A DNA stretch of 64,000 nucleotides from Panorpa germanica. Its lineage: Eukaryota > Arthropoda > Insecta > Mecoptera > Panorpidae. The position numbers were made by a program, and so were the translations under genes. The notes under the pieces are model-generated. The model had not been told where the DNA came from and searched no databases. It was given only the letters and a program-made list of their open reading frames with translations. Below, piece by piece: positions 11,801 through 23,845 of the stretch. The stretch covers positions 10,871,001 to 10,935,000 of the forward strand of contig OY783220.1 in assembly GCA_963678705.1 (NCBI GenBank), written 5' to 3'. How positions within the stretch are numbered: position 1 is the first letter of the stretch; the number at the start of each line of letters is the position of its first letter.

Positions 11801-14800
11801 TAGTTTGTCATCCACGTTTCATCTATCATATAAGTACGAATCTATCACCTAAGCAAGATGGAGGGATTGAAAAGGCTTAGATCGGCGCGGACGGCTGCAA
11901 AAAGTGCAATATCACGGATGGACAATTACGTCAGCGACCCAAGGGCTCTCGACTCCGCTACAGTGGAGGTGCTGCAGGTGAAAAAAGAAAAGATGATGAC
12001 TACATTCCAATCGTACGAGCTCACGCAGTACAGCATTTTAGAAATTGATGATCAAGATGAGGAAGACATTGAAGAAGTTGAAGAGAAGTATTTTAACATT
12101 ATTGCAAAATTAAATGCTAGCATCAATAAGTTAAAAGAAGTTAATAGGCCTGAATTAGTTCCATTGAAGCTCCCAGCGGTGGAAATTCCAACCTTCGATG
12201 GCAAGGATATAACCAGGTTTAAGCCCTTTTATGAGCTCTTCCAAGCAGTGGTTCACAATAATGCATCATTGTCCGATGTTCAAAGACTTTTTTATTTGAG
12301 AAAGTATCTCGTTGATGAGGCTCTCTCAATAATTATAAATCTGCCGCTTGTGAACAGTTCATACAAAGAGGCTATTGATTTATTGTTAGCGCGGTATGAA
12401 AATAAGGCAAGATTAATCTTTTATCACATTAATATAATACTTGATATTCCCAACATGCAGAAAGGTACTGCAGTCGATATAAGGGCTTTTTTATGTCAAG
12501 TAAAACAGCAATTACAAGCGTTAAAAAATCTTGATGAGCCTGTAGACAAGTGGGATATGATTTTAATCTCGGCCTTAAGTAGAAAATTAGATATCGTTAC
12601 TAACCGCACTTTCCACATGGAAAGAAATTTAGAAGAACTGCCTACTATGGCAGAATTTATTTCATTTTTAGAAAGACGTGCAATTGCAATTGAGTATAGT
12701 TTAGATTATAAAAATATGTCACATGACAATAATAATAATAAAGGAAATGTGGTTCCAAGAAAATTGTATAATAAAAATAAGTATTCACATAATAATATTG
12801 TATGTAATCTTGCTATTTGTGAATATACAAACCTTGAGAATGTTATGGAACAATCTTGGACAACTGAGAAAGTCCCAGAGGAATCAGATAAGTTTTCTGA
12901 GGATTACTTAAAGGCTGAACATAAATTTCAAAATTCAGTAGCACTTAAAAATAATTTAACTGTTGATTTGCCATTACTCAGCCTAGTAAATAAAATAGAA
13001 TTGGAGGATTCTTTCTCAGTTGCCCCGCAAAGATTTAATGTGTTGGAAAAAAGATTTAGACACAATCCTTCATTATTGGAGGTTTATAAAACATTATTAA
13101 ACAGATCAACTAGTATTATGACATTAGGTTTAAAACACAATATTATTTTTATAAATATTAAGTTAAAAACAAATTTAATTTGCTACAAGTCCAGTGTAGC
13201 TCCATCAAGTAAGGTACTTACAATACCCCAGCTTGAGATTATTAGCGCAGTGTTGCTGGTGCGAATCAAACAAGCAACAAATAAAATTTTTGATTCAAAT
13301 ACAATACTTCCATCAGATATTAATTGCAATGTTTACAACATTGATGTAAAACAAACATCTGTACTGTTGGAATTGTTAAAAGATAATTGTTTCAATAACA
13401 TTGTAACTATTGAGTTGATGATTGTTGTGTACATTATGCAATTGATAATGTATGCTACATTGATAATTATGGTTTCTGTTATATTTAGGATAGTAATTAA
13501 TTTGTTTTATATTATTTTCACAAAATTATGTAGACTACCATAGAGTTAAGAAGTTTATGTTATTTTGTGTAATTTTGTTTATAATAGTTTTAAGAAGTTC
13601 ACATTATTTTTTGTAAATTGGTTTATAATAATTTTATGTAACATTGTATAATTTGATATTGGTTGTGAGCTTATCTACTTCTGCTGGCTGGCAATTTATG
13701 TTCAGTACAAAATTAGTACAGAACATAAGAAGATGTCTCTGTTGGCATTCCAACATTATAATGTATTGTTGTCTCTAATAGAAGTAATGCGCATGACTAC
13801 AATACGACGACTGCTGCACGCTACAGCGATATGGCATTCGTGTCAGTTGTGTTTTGGGCTTCTACACTGTCAAGATCATAATTCCCAACCATCTTGTTAT
13901 TATAAGAATGTTGGTTCAAAGTAATTAAAAAGTGTAAAATTATTTTATCATTAAACAATTGAATAATTATTCAATCTACAAATACTCGCATGGTTTTATT
14001 TCGTACAATTACTTTTACTGATAAAATGAAAGAACAAATTATTCATATTTAAAATATGTTTTTGATAGCATTTAATATGTGGCTCAACCTTGACAATATG
14101 AAACGTGCTTATAAAAATGTTGGTTAGGCGTAAAACAAATGATATACTACAAGCAAATAAAATGCCTCGCAATCAAAGATACGAACCTTCCGTGCAAAAA
14201 TATGTAAATACTTAACAGAAAAATGTTATTAGAATATATAATATGTGTGAATATCTAAGGGGTAGAAATACTGTGTGGAAAGGGTAGTTGGAAACTTTAG
14301 GAGTGTGAATCATTACATTATACTAGTGTAATATACTATAGAATGTATTTTAAAAAAGTTTCAATAGTTTTTTGTAAATGTTGTATATGTTATTAGTGTT
14401 GCATACTGTTCAGGCAGCAATTGACGTATTTAAATATATAACGTTTGAGATAAAATTAACATTAAATATTAATCTTTCGCTCTACAGACTCTTCAAGAAG
14501 AATTAACAGGAGCAGCTTTTCATCCTCTGGACGACAATTTACTTATAACGCATGGCAAAGGTCACCTTACATTTTGGAACAGAAGAAAAGATGGTTTCTT
14601 TGAAAGAACAGATATTATTAAACCGGTAAATATATTTTTTTATTACAGGTTTTAGTTAAAAGCCTGTAAAAACTCATGTGGTCTTATTCTTTCCAGCCTG
14701 CAAGAACTCATGTGACCTGCTTACAATTTGAGCAAGATGGAGATGTCGTAACAGCCGACGGAGATGGTTTCATAACTATATACAGTGTTGACAGCGATGG

Positions 14801-17800
14801 CGCTTATTTTGTTCGCATGGAATATGAAGTAAAGTACTTGATGATTTATATCACAGATGGCAGTAGAACATCACTTTTATGTTATTATAGTTGCATATAA
14901 TTCAGTGATAATTAAATTCAAATCTTTTGTAGGCTCACAACAAGGGCATCAGTTCTTTGGTGATGTTGTCAGAAGGAACACTACTCTCCGGTGGTGAGAG
15001 AGATAGAAAAATAGCAGCATGGGATTCTTTACAAAACTACAAACGAATCACAGACACAAAATTACCTGAAAGTGCTGGAGGAGTCCGTAGTATCTACCCA
15101 CAACGACCTGGAAGAAATGACGGCAATATTTATGTCGGGACAACTAGGAATAATATTATGGAAGGATCGCTACAGAGAAGGTTCAACCAGGTACTTACAG
15201 GAAAAATTTTAGAAAAGTTTAAAAAATATATTGAACAGTAAATTAATTAAATAATTGCAAGGTTGTATTCGGGCATGGGCGACAATTGTGGGGCCTTGCA
15301 GTACATCCTGATGATGAGCTCTTTGCGTCTGCTGGACATGACAAAAATATTGCCTTGTGGAGGAAAAATAAACTGATTTGGACAACCCAAGTAAGTCTCC
15401 ACAAGTTTGACCTTTTTACATGATGAAATAGTAAAATTGCTGCCTATTTCAAATTTATCCAATATTATTAGGTGGGGCACGAATGTGTATCTTTAGCTTT
15501 CCATCCGTTTGGAGTGGCTCTAGCTGCAGGAAGTACTGAAGGTCATCTTCTTATCTTAAATGCAGAAAATGGTGCAGTGATGTCTACATTAAGAGTTTGT
15601 GGGTCTCCTCTAAACTGTATCGGGTTCAACCAACGTAAGCTATTGTCCTTATTCATCGTTCAACATGTCCTAATTAATCTTCAAATAATTCTTCATTCCA
15701 TTTAGCTGGAGATATGATTGCCATTGGATCTCAAAATGGAAGTATTTACTTATTTAGAGTCTCAAGAGATGGATTTTCTTACAAAAAGAATAATAAGATA
15801 AGGGGATCACAGCCTCTAACGCACTTGGATTGGAGTGCAGATAGTCTCTATTTGCAAACTGTTACAGCCGACTACGATTTAGCTTTCTGTAAGTATTTAA
15901 AACTAAAAGTTTAAAAAGAAATTAATAAACTAATAGTGCCATCTATGAAACAAATCCTTAACTTTATATATATAATAGTTATATCTATTGTTTAATAGAT
16001 GGCATACTTTATGTTTAAATTATTGCTAAACAATTAATTTCAAAATGTTAATTAATAATATCTGTCAACTAATTATGGGAGAATTTATATTATAAATAAT
16101 TTACTGGTGACAAAGTAAGAAAATCCATTGTTACAAACATTTAAAAATCTCTGTTTCTTGTTCCAACCTTCTTTCATCTCAAAAAATTCAGAAAATCTTA
16201 TTTTTGTTAAAGTTATTAATACAACATTTTCATCAATTTTAACAAGAGTATAACCTTCCTACTTCTCAAGAAACGCAGAAATTCTTATTTTTGTTAAAAT
16301 TAAAAATACAACATTTTTATCAATTTTAACAAGAGTATAACCTTCTTACTTCTCAAGAAATTCAGAAAATCTTATTTTCGCTAAAATTAAAAATACAACA
16401 TTTTCATCAATTTTAACAAGAGTATAACCTTCTTACTTCTTAAAAAAATCAGAAAATCTTATTTTTGTTAAAATTAAAAATACAACATTTTCATCAATTT
16501 TAACAAGAGTATAACCTTCCTACTTCTCAAGAAACGCAGAAATTCTTATTTTTGTTAAAATTAAAAATACAACATTTTTATCAATTTTAACAAGAGTATT
16601 ATAACCTTCTTACTTCTCAAGAAATGCAGAAAATCTTATTTTCGCTAAAATTAAAAATACAACATTTTCATCAATTTTAACAAGAGTATAACCTTCTTAC
16701 TTCTTAAAAAAATCAGAAAATCTTATTTTTGTTAAAATTAAAAATACAACATTTTCATCAATTTTAACAAGAGTATAACCTTCTTACATCTCAAGAAATT
16801 CAGAAATCCTATTTTTGCTAAAATTAAAAATACAACATTTTCATCAATTTTAACAAGAGTATAACCTTCTGACTTCTCAAGAAATGCAGAAATCTTATTT
16901 TTGCTAAAATTAAAAATACAACATTTTCATCAATTTTAACAAGAGTATAACCTTCTTACTTCTCAAGAAATGCAGAAATCTTATTTTTGCTAAAATTAAA
17001 AATACAACATTTTCATCCATTTTAACAAGAGTATAACCTTCTTACTTCTTAAAAAAATCAGAAAATCTTATTTTTGTTAAAATTAAAAATACAACATTTT
17101 CATCAATTTTAACAAGAGTATAACCTTCTTACATCTCAAGAAATTCAGAAATCCTATTTTTGCTAAAATTAAAAATACAACATTTTCATCAATTTTAACA
17201 AGAGTATAACCTTCTGACTTCTCAAGAAATGCAGAAATCTTATTTTTGCTAAAATTAAAAATACAACATTTTCATCAATTTTAACAAGAGTATTATAACC
17301 TTCTTACTTCTCAAGAAATGCAGAAATCTTATTTTTGCTAAAATTAAAAATACAACATTTTCATCCATTTTAACAAGAGTATAACCTTCTTACTTCTTAA
17401 AAAAATCAGAAAATCTTATTTTTGTTAAAATTAAAAATACAACATTTTCATCAATTTTAACAAGAGTATAACCTTCTTACTTCTCAAGAAATGCAGAAAT
17501 CTTATTTTTGCTAAAATTAAAAATACAACATTTTCCTCCATTTTAACAAGAGTATAACCTTCTTACTTCTTAAAAAAATCAGAAAATCTTATTTTTGTTA
17601 AAATTAAAAATACAACATTTTCATCAATTTTAACAAGAGTATAACCTTCTGACTTCTCAAGAAATGCAGAAATCTTATTTTTGCTAAAATTAAAAATACA
17701 ACATTTTCATCCATTTTAACAAGAGTATAACCTTCTTACTTCTTAAAAAAATCAGAAAATCTTATTTTTGTTAAAATTAAAAATACAACATTTTCATCAA

Positions 17801-19439
17801 TTTTAACAAGAGTATAACCTTCTTACTTCTCAAGAAATGCAGAAATCTTATTTTTGCTAAAATTAAAAATACAACATTTTCATCAATTTTAACAAGAGTA
17901 TAACCTTCTTACTTCTTAAAAAAATCAGAAAATCTTATTTTTGTTAAACTTAAAAATACAACATTTTCATCAATTTTAACAAGAGTATAACCTTCTTACT
18001 TCTCAAGAAATTCAGAAAATCTTATTTTTGTTAAAATTAAAAATACAACATTTTCATCAATTTTAACAAGAGTATAACCTTCTGACTTCTCAAGAAATGC
18101 AGAAATCTTATTTTTGCTAAAATTAAAAATACAACATTTTCATCCATTTTAACAAGAGTATAACCTTCTTACTTCTTAAAAAAATCAGAAAATCTTATTT
18201 TTGTTAAAATTAAAAATACAACATTTTCATCAATTTTAACAAGAGTATAACCTTCTTACTTCTCAAGAAATGCAGAAATCTTATTTTTGCTAAAATTAAA
18301 AATACAACATTTTCATCAATTTTAACAAGAGTATAACCTTCTTACTTCTTAAAAAAATCAGAAAATCTTATTTTTGTTAAACTTAAAAATACAACATTTT
18401 CATCAATTTTAACAAGAGTATAACCTTCTTACTTCTCAAGAAATTCAGAAATCCTATTTTTGTTAAAATTAAAAATACAACATTTTTATCAATTTTAACA
18501 AGAGTATAACCTTCTTACTTCTCAAGAAATTCAGAAAATCTTATTTTTGTCAAAATTATTAATACAACATTTTTATCAACTTTAACAAGAGTATAACCTT
18601 CTTACATCTCAAGAAATGATCAATGGTGAATTCATATGATAAACATGACAAATTTACTGAGCGTTGACTAAGTACAAATACCTATTGTTACAAACAATAT
18701 AAGAGGTTTGTTAATCAAATCTCTAAAACTATAGCATTAATAATTTAATCCTGCTTTAAGGGGACATCAAATCACTCTCTCCAGAAAAGAGCCCAATTGC
18801 TATGAAAGATGTGAAATGGCTGACTCACAACTCCACTGTCGGATTCCTGGTAGCAGGTATATTTTTAAAATAATTACTTTATACCTACGACACTTATTCT
18901 AACGGTGTTATTTAGGTTGCATATAATTTAGGCTTTTGGAGAAATAATTAATCGTATATATTTTATGCTACTCTACAATAAATGTCGCTTGCGAATTTCT
19001 AAATTCATTTAAACCTGCGCGTTATTGTAGTTGCATATATTTTAGGCTGATCAACATAGTTTTTAATATATGTATTAAAATCCTTTTGTATAGGAATGTG
19101 GAATAACAGATTTTATCCCATGACTTCCCTAATTATGACTGCAAGCAGATCTTCTGCTCAAGATTTACTGATAAGTGGTGATGCTGATGGATACTTACGT
19201 TTGTTTAGGTAAAATCTAAAATATTTCTAGAAATATCTCAATATTTTAAACATCTATAAAACAAGAAATCTTCTTCTTCTTCCAGATATCCTTGCACTAG
19301 TCCAAAAGCCGAATACGCAGAAGAAAAAGTATACAGTGCACAAGTAGCGTGTTCAAGATTTTTATACAATGACAGAAATGTGGTTACAGTAGGTGGTACA
19401 GACGCTTCTCTGATGCTGTGGGAGCTTGTAGAAGAATAG
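5862..19439 (+). CDS. DCX-EMAP: DCX-EMAP: doublecortin/EML-type WD40 microtubule-binding protein
   Basis: Exons: 5862-5924, 6000-6194, 6282-6398, 6961-7394, 8231-8380, 8447-8618, 10591-10686, 14488-14625, 14697-14828, 14933-15190, 15262-15390, 15472-15634, 15706-15888, 18761-18856, 19094-19208, 19286-19439, giving 864 residues with phase consistent throughout. Residues about 70-142 form a doublecortin domain ([18 protein letters not shown]...FYLGVG). A basic Ser/Arg-rich linker follows, then the EML HELP region ([24 protein letters not shown]) from about residue 266. WD40/TAPE propeller repeats run to the end ([39 protein letters not shown]). A doublecortin domain fused to an EML body is the hallmark of fly DCX-EMAP, needed for mechanotransduction in chordotonal organs and campaniform sensilla. 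It should bind microtubules in sensory cilia. The start is the first Met giving a family-like N-terminus; an extra upstream exon is possible. Intron 4 is U12-type. Intron 7 holds a BEL/Pao element and intron 13 a minisatellite. Confidence 0.9.
6408..6925. repeat. AT-rich foldback-family copy in DCX-EMAP intron 3
   Basis: This fills nearly all of the intron between exons 3 and 4. It shares long blocks with 26866-27397, the 59-kb cluster and 62615-62868, for example TATATGTTAAGAGATATTAA, GCGCTAAAACTACAATTC and TTGCTATATCTCC. The copy lacks the outer tip seen at 27370-27397 (a motif ending GACCACTAAAAA), so it is truncated at its right end. No open frame of note. Confidence 0.75.
7395..8230 (+). 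other. U12-type (minor spliceosome) intron in DCX-EMAP
   Basis: The donor reads GTATCCTTTT at 7395-7404, matching the U12 5' splice consensus (R)TATCCTTT. The branch-site motif TTCCTTAAC at 8209-8217 also matches the U12 consensus and lies 13 bases before the intron end (AG at 8229-8230), within the usual 10-20 base window. There is no polypyrimidine tract before the AG (AAGTGGTCTACAG). The splice joins codons to give LEWVYGYRG, the conserved HELP motif, so the junction is fixed by the protein. None of the other introns I traced in this window has this donor. Confidence 0.9.
8654..9122. mobile_element. TIR element (MITE-like) in DCX-EMAP intron 6
   Basis: The left arm starts GTGTGTCCAAAATGTGTGCG at about 8664 and includes TTCTCTATGCGCATGCGTCG. 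Its inverse closes the element at about 9030-9122 (CGACGCATGCGCATAAAGAA ... CATTTTGGACACACTTTTAA). Arms are about 100 bases. The body has no coding frame. A half copy matching the right arm lies at 63182-63298. The superfamily is not clear; the AGATTAAAAGTGTGTCC tip is what to search with. Confidence 0.7.
10042..10490 (-). mobile_element. R1-like LINE 3' end, copy 2
   Basis: Read on the minus strand this ends in a tail of the form TGCCAAATGGTATAAATATT followed by ACAATAAATAATA, a short-repeat LINE terminus. It matches 3287-3750 and 32390-32830. A minus-strand frame at 10276-10470 encodes a Glu/Arg-rich peptide typical of the extreme C-terminus of such ORF2 proteins. It lies in DCX-EMAP intron 6, antisense to the gene. 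5' truncated and not functional. Confidence 0.7.
10837..11145 (+). repeat. 5' LTR of the BEL/Pao element
   Basis: TG...CA-bounded 309-base repeat, indistinguishable by eye from 13699-14007. A 63-codon frame lies inside each LTR. It is an LTR shadow and not a gene. Confidence 0.92.
13699..14007 (+). repeat. 3' LTR of the BEL/Pao element
   Basis: Same length and sequence as the 5' LTR, followed directly by the second ATTAC of the target duplication. Confidence 0.92.
16160..18616. repeat. 86-base minisatellite, about 28 copies, with higher-order pattern
   Basis: The array occupies most of the 2.9-kb DCX-EMAP intron 13 (15889-18760). I count 28 occurrences of AACAAGAGTAT with a unit near 86 bases. 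The main unit types differ after the ACTTCT segment: one has CAAGAAATGCAGAAATC, another TAAAAAAATCAGAAAATC. Rare variants such as CCTTCTGACTTCTC recur every four or five units, which shows expansion of multi-unit blocks. The edges have the most diverged units. A degenerate direct repeat (TATTGTTACAAACA and preceding bases) lies just outside both ends, at about 16107-16140 and 18650-18695. Confidence 0.92.
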
Positions 19440-19582
19440 CGGAGCGCCGTGGGGTTAGACGGTGAGGTGGAGACCTTCCACCAAGGACCCGGACCCCTAC
19501 CTCTGACATGGTTCCAAGAGTCAGAATCATTTACAGTGTTAGAACTCAGTCTTTAGAAAAATAATCTAATGGAATAAGATTA

Positions 19583-19588
19583 AATAAA
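19583..19588 (+). promoter_or_regulatory. Candidate polyadenylation signal of DCX-EMAP
   Basis: AATAAA 144 bases after the TAG at 19437-19439, within an AT-rich stretch. It is the first canonical hexamer I noticed downstream of the stop. Placement is inference without transcript data. Confidence 0.45.
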
Positions 19589-20953
19589 GAATAAAATGAG
19601 TTACAATTTTTGGAAATAGATGTCTCACAAGGCACTAATGATTATTATTCACATAATGTCACAAACAGTACATATTCTATTTCTTAAAAATCTACATATA
19701 TTTATAATTAAAAAAATAATAAATGTAGTGTGTACCGCACTTTGATAATAATCCTTTATATATAAAGGAAAAATTAAGGATGATATCCTCTAATAATAAA
19801 CTTTCTAATAATTGCTATGATGAAACACCAAAGATGAAAGTGAAATTACAAAAAAATGATATAGGATTTGAAAGCAATTATATTGTCATTCAAATGAATT
19901 TTATAAATCAAAAACTAGTTTATTTTTAACATAAGGATTGAAGTTCAAAACAAACATGTTACTATAATTGCATATCATTCAGGCTGAATGATTAAATATT
20001 AAAATCATTTTTTACCGTAGTTGCATGAGGTTTTAGATGAACTAATAGATCAAGCTTAACAGTTTTATTTGTTGCATATAATTCAGGTTTTAGGCAATTT
20101 AAATTTCATGCAAATAATTAGGAACAGTTAATTTTCAAAATTTTTACAGCACGGTTTCTAAACTTCTTCTAATAATAAAATTGCTTCTTACTTTATTACG
20201 ACTGGATAGAATAAAATTCAGAATGTAAGACCAAAGAAATTCTAGTGTGTCGAAGACACTAATTTCAAATAATCTGGACCCGTTTAGAGACTTTGCACTG
20301 GACCCACACTCTGTTGATGTTACCCCACTGTTTGCAAATATTAAGACACATATTTAAATTTTAAAAGTTCCCATTGGCATTCACATCATCCAAAAATGTC
20401 TAACGTACATTAGATGAAAATTTAAGAAAATATACAAATACAAATAAAATCATGAAACAAAAATTCACACTATAAGAAAAACTATCAAATTCTAAACTAG
20501 GAAATAATTAGAAATTGAAATAAATTGGTACATAAAATAATAAGATATGCTAGAAAAATATTATAAATTACTATTACACAAAACTGCCATAGTTTTAGTA
20601 GAACATATAAAAATATTATAGAAATATTATTGTATATTATAAATAACAGATTATAATATTAATATATAATATGTTACCAAGTCATTTTGATTTATTTTGT
20701 ATTTTTAAAACTTACGCTATATTTCGTTGTTGTTTTTAATTTGAGACTGAAAAAATGTCCCACACTGTAAAATTCAAAATAATTATCAGAATGTAATTAC
20801 TTTCAAGAAATTTATATAGTTTTAAAATACAAGAAGCAAAATGATAATGTTTTATAAAAATAGATCCTTAATTCGCACAAAAGCTTTAAATTATACGTTT
20901 AATAAAATTCCAAATACAACCATATACAATGTAGTATTAAGATGAACGTCCAC

Positions 20954-21119
20954 AGGTCCGCACTACTCGCATCAAACACATTGCCTTTCTTGAATAAAAA
21001 TGGAAGAGAAGAGAAGCGGGGGAAGGCGTATGCAGCGACAGCTCTGCATGCGTTGCAAGGGTTGCTTTTCAAGTTTTATTTCATAAATTCGATGCGTTTG
21101 ATGCGAGCAGTGCGGACGC
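20954..21119. repeat. Short foldback sequence
   Basis: GGTCCGCACTACTCGCATCA at 20955-20974 is matched in inverse form by the segment ending GAGCAGTGCGGACGC at 21119, with about 25 of 27 positions pairing. The loop is GC-richer than the surroundings. It resembles the tips of the Harbinger-like element at 36538-37029 in carrying GTCCGCA, but no target duplication is clear. Confidence 0.5.
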
Positions 21120-23845
21120 ATACCTTCATAGTAACTTATTAATGATAGCATATAAAATCCATGAGTTTCTGCAGGTAGGGCCAACGTATATCGAGTTTTA
21201 CACTATTCAGTATGGAATTTATGAAAACTTTATACTGCAAAGAAAGAAATATGAAATGTTGCGCTCTCCTGTTAATTCTAAGTTCTAAGGATTCGTTAAG
21301 TGTATCACCAACTAACATAAATATTCAACAGCACCGAAATATGGTTCCCAAAAATCGCTGCTCATCTGTAAGAACCATTAAATGGTTGAGCAAATTTCTT
21401 GGAGTAGAATCAATCCCGCTAAACACACTTATTTACTTATTCGTAAGAACGTCAAAGAGTTTACCTTTCACATAACATTCTTAAAGTAAATATAATGTAA
21501 GATTACATAACAAAAATCATCTCTCGATATAAATGTATGTTTTTTGTATATAAATGTAATTTTTTATATTAAAATTATTTATTTATCGACAATTAAACTT
21601 CAGTAAACAATAAAGCGTAACGTTAGGTAAATATTACGTTAAATAATATATGAGTTTATGTTTTGTGTTTAGCGGGATTTCTGTATTATAAAAAAAAAAA
21701 TCACCACGACCCATCTGTTAATAACAATATATAAATAGTAATATTTTTGCAAAAGATAAATATTCATTTAAACAATTAATACAAAAGAAGAAAATATATA
21801 ACTTTTTAAAAACAAACGAACAGTTTTATAAACTAGGTGTCTACTTGATTTAACTAATTGGTTGATTTAGTTATAAAGGTGTTTAGTTTATAATAAATTA
21901 AATCATTTTAATTTTGTCAAATTCTGTATATTCAATACTTCTAGGATTAGAAATAAATATTAACAAAGAAATACAGTTTTTTTTTCAATTATTATACTTT
22001 TATAATAAAATTTTGTTATTCCAAATATTTTTATAGCACAATTCTAAAATATATTACTCTAATTTTAAAATTATTTAAAGATTTTTTTTAAATAGAACTT
22101 TAATATTTAAATGTAATAATAATAATTGTATAATCTAACTTTTACAAAGTCAAGGTATAAACACAATCTAGTTTTTATTTTTAATATTCAAGTTTATATA
22201 TATATATTTTTATTTCGTCTTACCTTGACTTGATAAATACTAAATTTATAAATCTTAATGTTGTTGCTTAATTTGTTAAGTTATGTTGAACAGTTTTAAC
22301 AATATTGTTACAAATGGAAACTGTTCAATATAACTATTTATGTAGACATATTAATATATTGATCATCTCCAACAAAACGAAATAATTAAAATTATGTTTA
22401 TGAAACTGATGTTTAAAATAACGTGATTTATTAAAAGATCAATAAAAAATAAGTAGATAAGCAAATAAAATTGGCAAAAAGCACAAAAATCAGTTCATGC
22501 AAAATATTTTTAATAAAAATTGTAATAAAACTATTTTCAAAAAAAAAAGTAGCTCAGAAAAGAAAATTTGTTAAAATAATAAAAAAAAAATAATAAAAAT
22601 CCCGAAAAACATCACTATTTTATAAGCGTAAGTTCAATAATGTACTAATTATAGATTCTAAAAATTTGTATGTGAAATTAGTAAAAATCTTTCTTTTTTA
22701 TCAATAGAAAAAAATGTATAAATGATGTTTTGGATATCACACGCAATTTTGATATCTAATGTAACTCATTTTTATATTAATTTTACTCATTAATATCACA
22801 GCGAACAGACAAGAGTACAGATTTGGAATGATATTTGCAGGTCCGACCAAAATGATGTTTTCTTTTTATGTTTCATAGGGTTAAAACAAGTCTATAAACC
22901 ATGATCAACTTTTAAGTCATTAACTAATGTTAGTTTATCAAATACGCTCTTACATCAAAAATATATTATAAATTTTGGATCATATTCAACCACGAGAATT
23001 ACAATTAAGACTAGTCTTGACACACATATACATTAATTAAAAATCTATGAAGAATTTTCCTCATTAACTTTGTATGTTCCCTTTAAAGGAAAGGGACCCT
23101 TTAACATTTACGAGACTGCCCAACGATAATTAACAGCATGCCATAGGGCCGACCCCATACCTATATAATAATAAAAATTTATAACCGCATTTGTACAAAA
23201 GAAGCCCAAACTAAGAATATCAAAATTGTTCGAAAAGATTATTTTAACAAGTTTGTATGTTTCTGAACAACTTATAGACATTACACGACTTGCCTCCTTT
23301 TTTTCGTACATATCTTTAATATATATACACTACATTTATACATATAAACAATCCTTATATATATCTAAATCCATATACACAATTTAGAAAAAATATTTCT
23401 TAAAAATTAGATCATGATTTGATATTACATAATATTAAACGTACTTTTATTACTATAGTCTGTTCCAAAAAATTAAATTAAAATAATTTTCTATTAATAA
23501 TTTATATTACAAAACAACTTATTTCTAAACGCGTTAAATTTATTTTATACGAGTATATAGATATTCGTGATTAAATCCATAAGTATTAGAAAAACAGATT
23601 CTAAAACCCATAAGATAATTACTTTAACATACATGTATACAACAAAGTATTAAAATACTGAAAATTATCTGAAAATACTTCTTTATATTTGAATATAACC
23701 AAACTAAGTCTAAACATAATTTGCCGAACAATATTTACATTATTTACAGAAGAGATCAACCTACTTATTTTTAATATTTTTGGAACAAATTATATAAAAT
23801 AAAATTCAGATTTCATCAATTGAAAATCACCATAATTAGATGTTT

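Larger units (their letters stand above)
10837..14007 (+). mobile_element. BEL/Pao LTR retroelement, incomplete, young
   Basis: Two 309-base LTRs (10837-11145 and 13699-14007) start TGTTCAG and end CGTACA. They look identical base for base. The element is flanked by a 5-base target duplication, ATTAC, at 10832-10836 and 14008-14012. The long plus-strand frame at 11858-13543 begins with a BEL/Pao gag-like region ([20 protein letters not shown] is the DUF1759-type signature) and carries a short pol-like stretch near its end. I recognise no reverse transcriptase, and the internal region is far shorter than in a complete BEL/Pao element, so this copy is broken. The leader holds a 44-base unit repeated in tandem about three times at about 11286-11415. 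Identical LTRs imply a very recent insertion. It sits in DCX-EMAP intron 7 in the sense orientation. Confidence 0.9.
14881..20093 (+). repeat. Six dispersed copies of a TTGCATATAATTCAGG motif
   Basis: Close variants of GTTATTRTAGTTGCATATAA followed by TTCAGGCT occur at about 14881-14905, 18906-18936, 19019-19050, 19958-19989, 20011-20043 and 20061-20093. All are on the plus strand, in late introns of DCX-EMAP and just past its stop codon. I did not see the motif elsewhere in the window. The last three are about 50 bases apart, like a decayed tandem array. Function unknown. Confidence 0.6.
19440..23845. other. Intergenic DNA between convergent DCX-EMAP and bin3
   Basis: No gene recognised in 4.4 kb. 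The beginning must be the 3' untranslated region of DCX-EMAP; a canonical AATAAA lies at 19583-19588, 144 bases past the stop codon. The right end (about 23000-23845) is probably bin3 3' untranslated sequence on the minus strand. Open frames at 20942-21475 are short and unrecognised, and one overlaps an inverted repeat. The remainder is homopolymer-rich AT sequence. Confidence 0.55.

Noticed and set aside
16160-18616. Regularly spaced direct repeats that could look like a CRISPR array
   Set aside because: The whole 86-base unit is repeated with no unique spacers, and it lies in an intron of an animal gene; it is a minisatellite.
21212-21475. 87-codon plus-strand frame after DCX-EMAP
   Set aside because: No recognisable domain, no splice partners, and AT-rich intergenic context; length is within chance.
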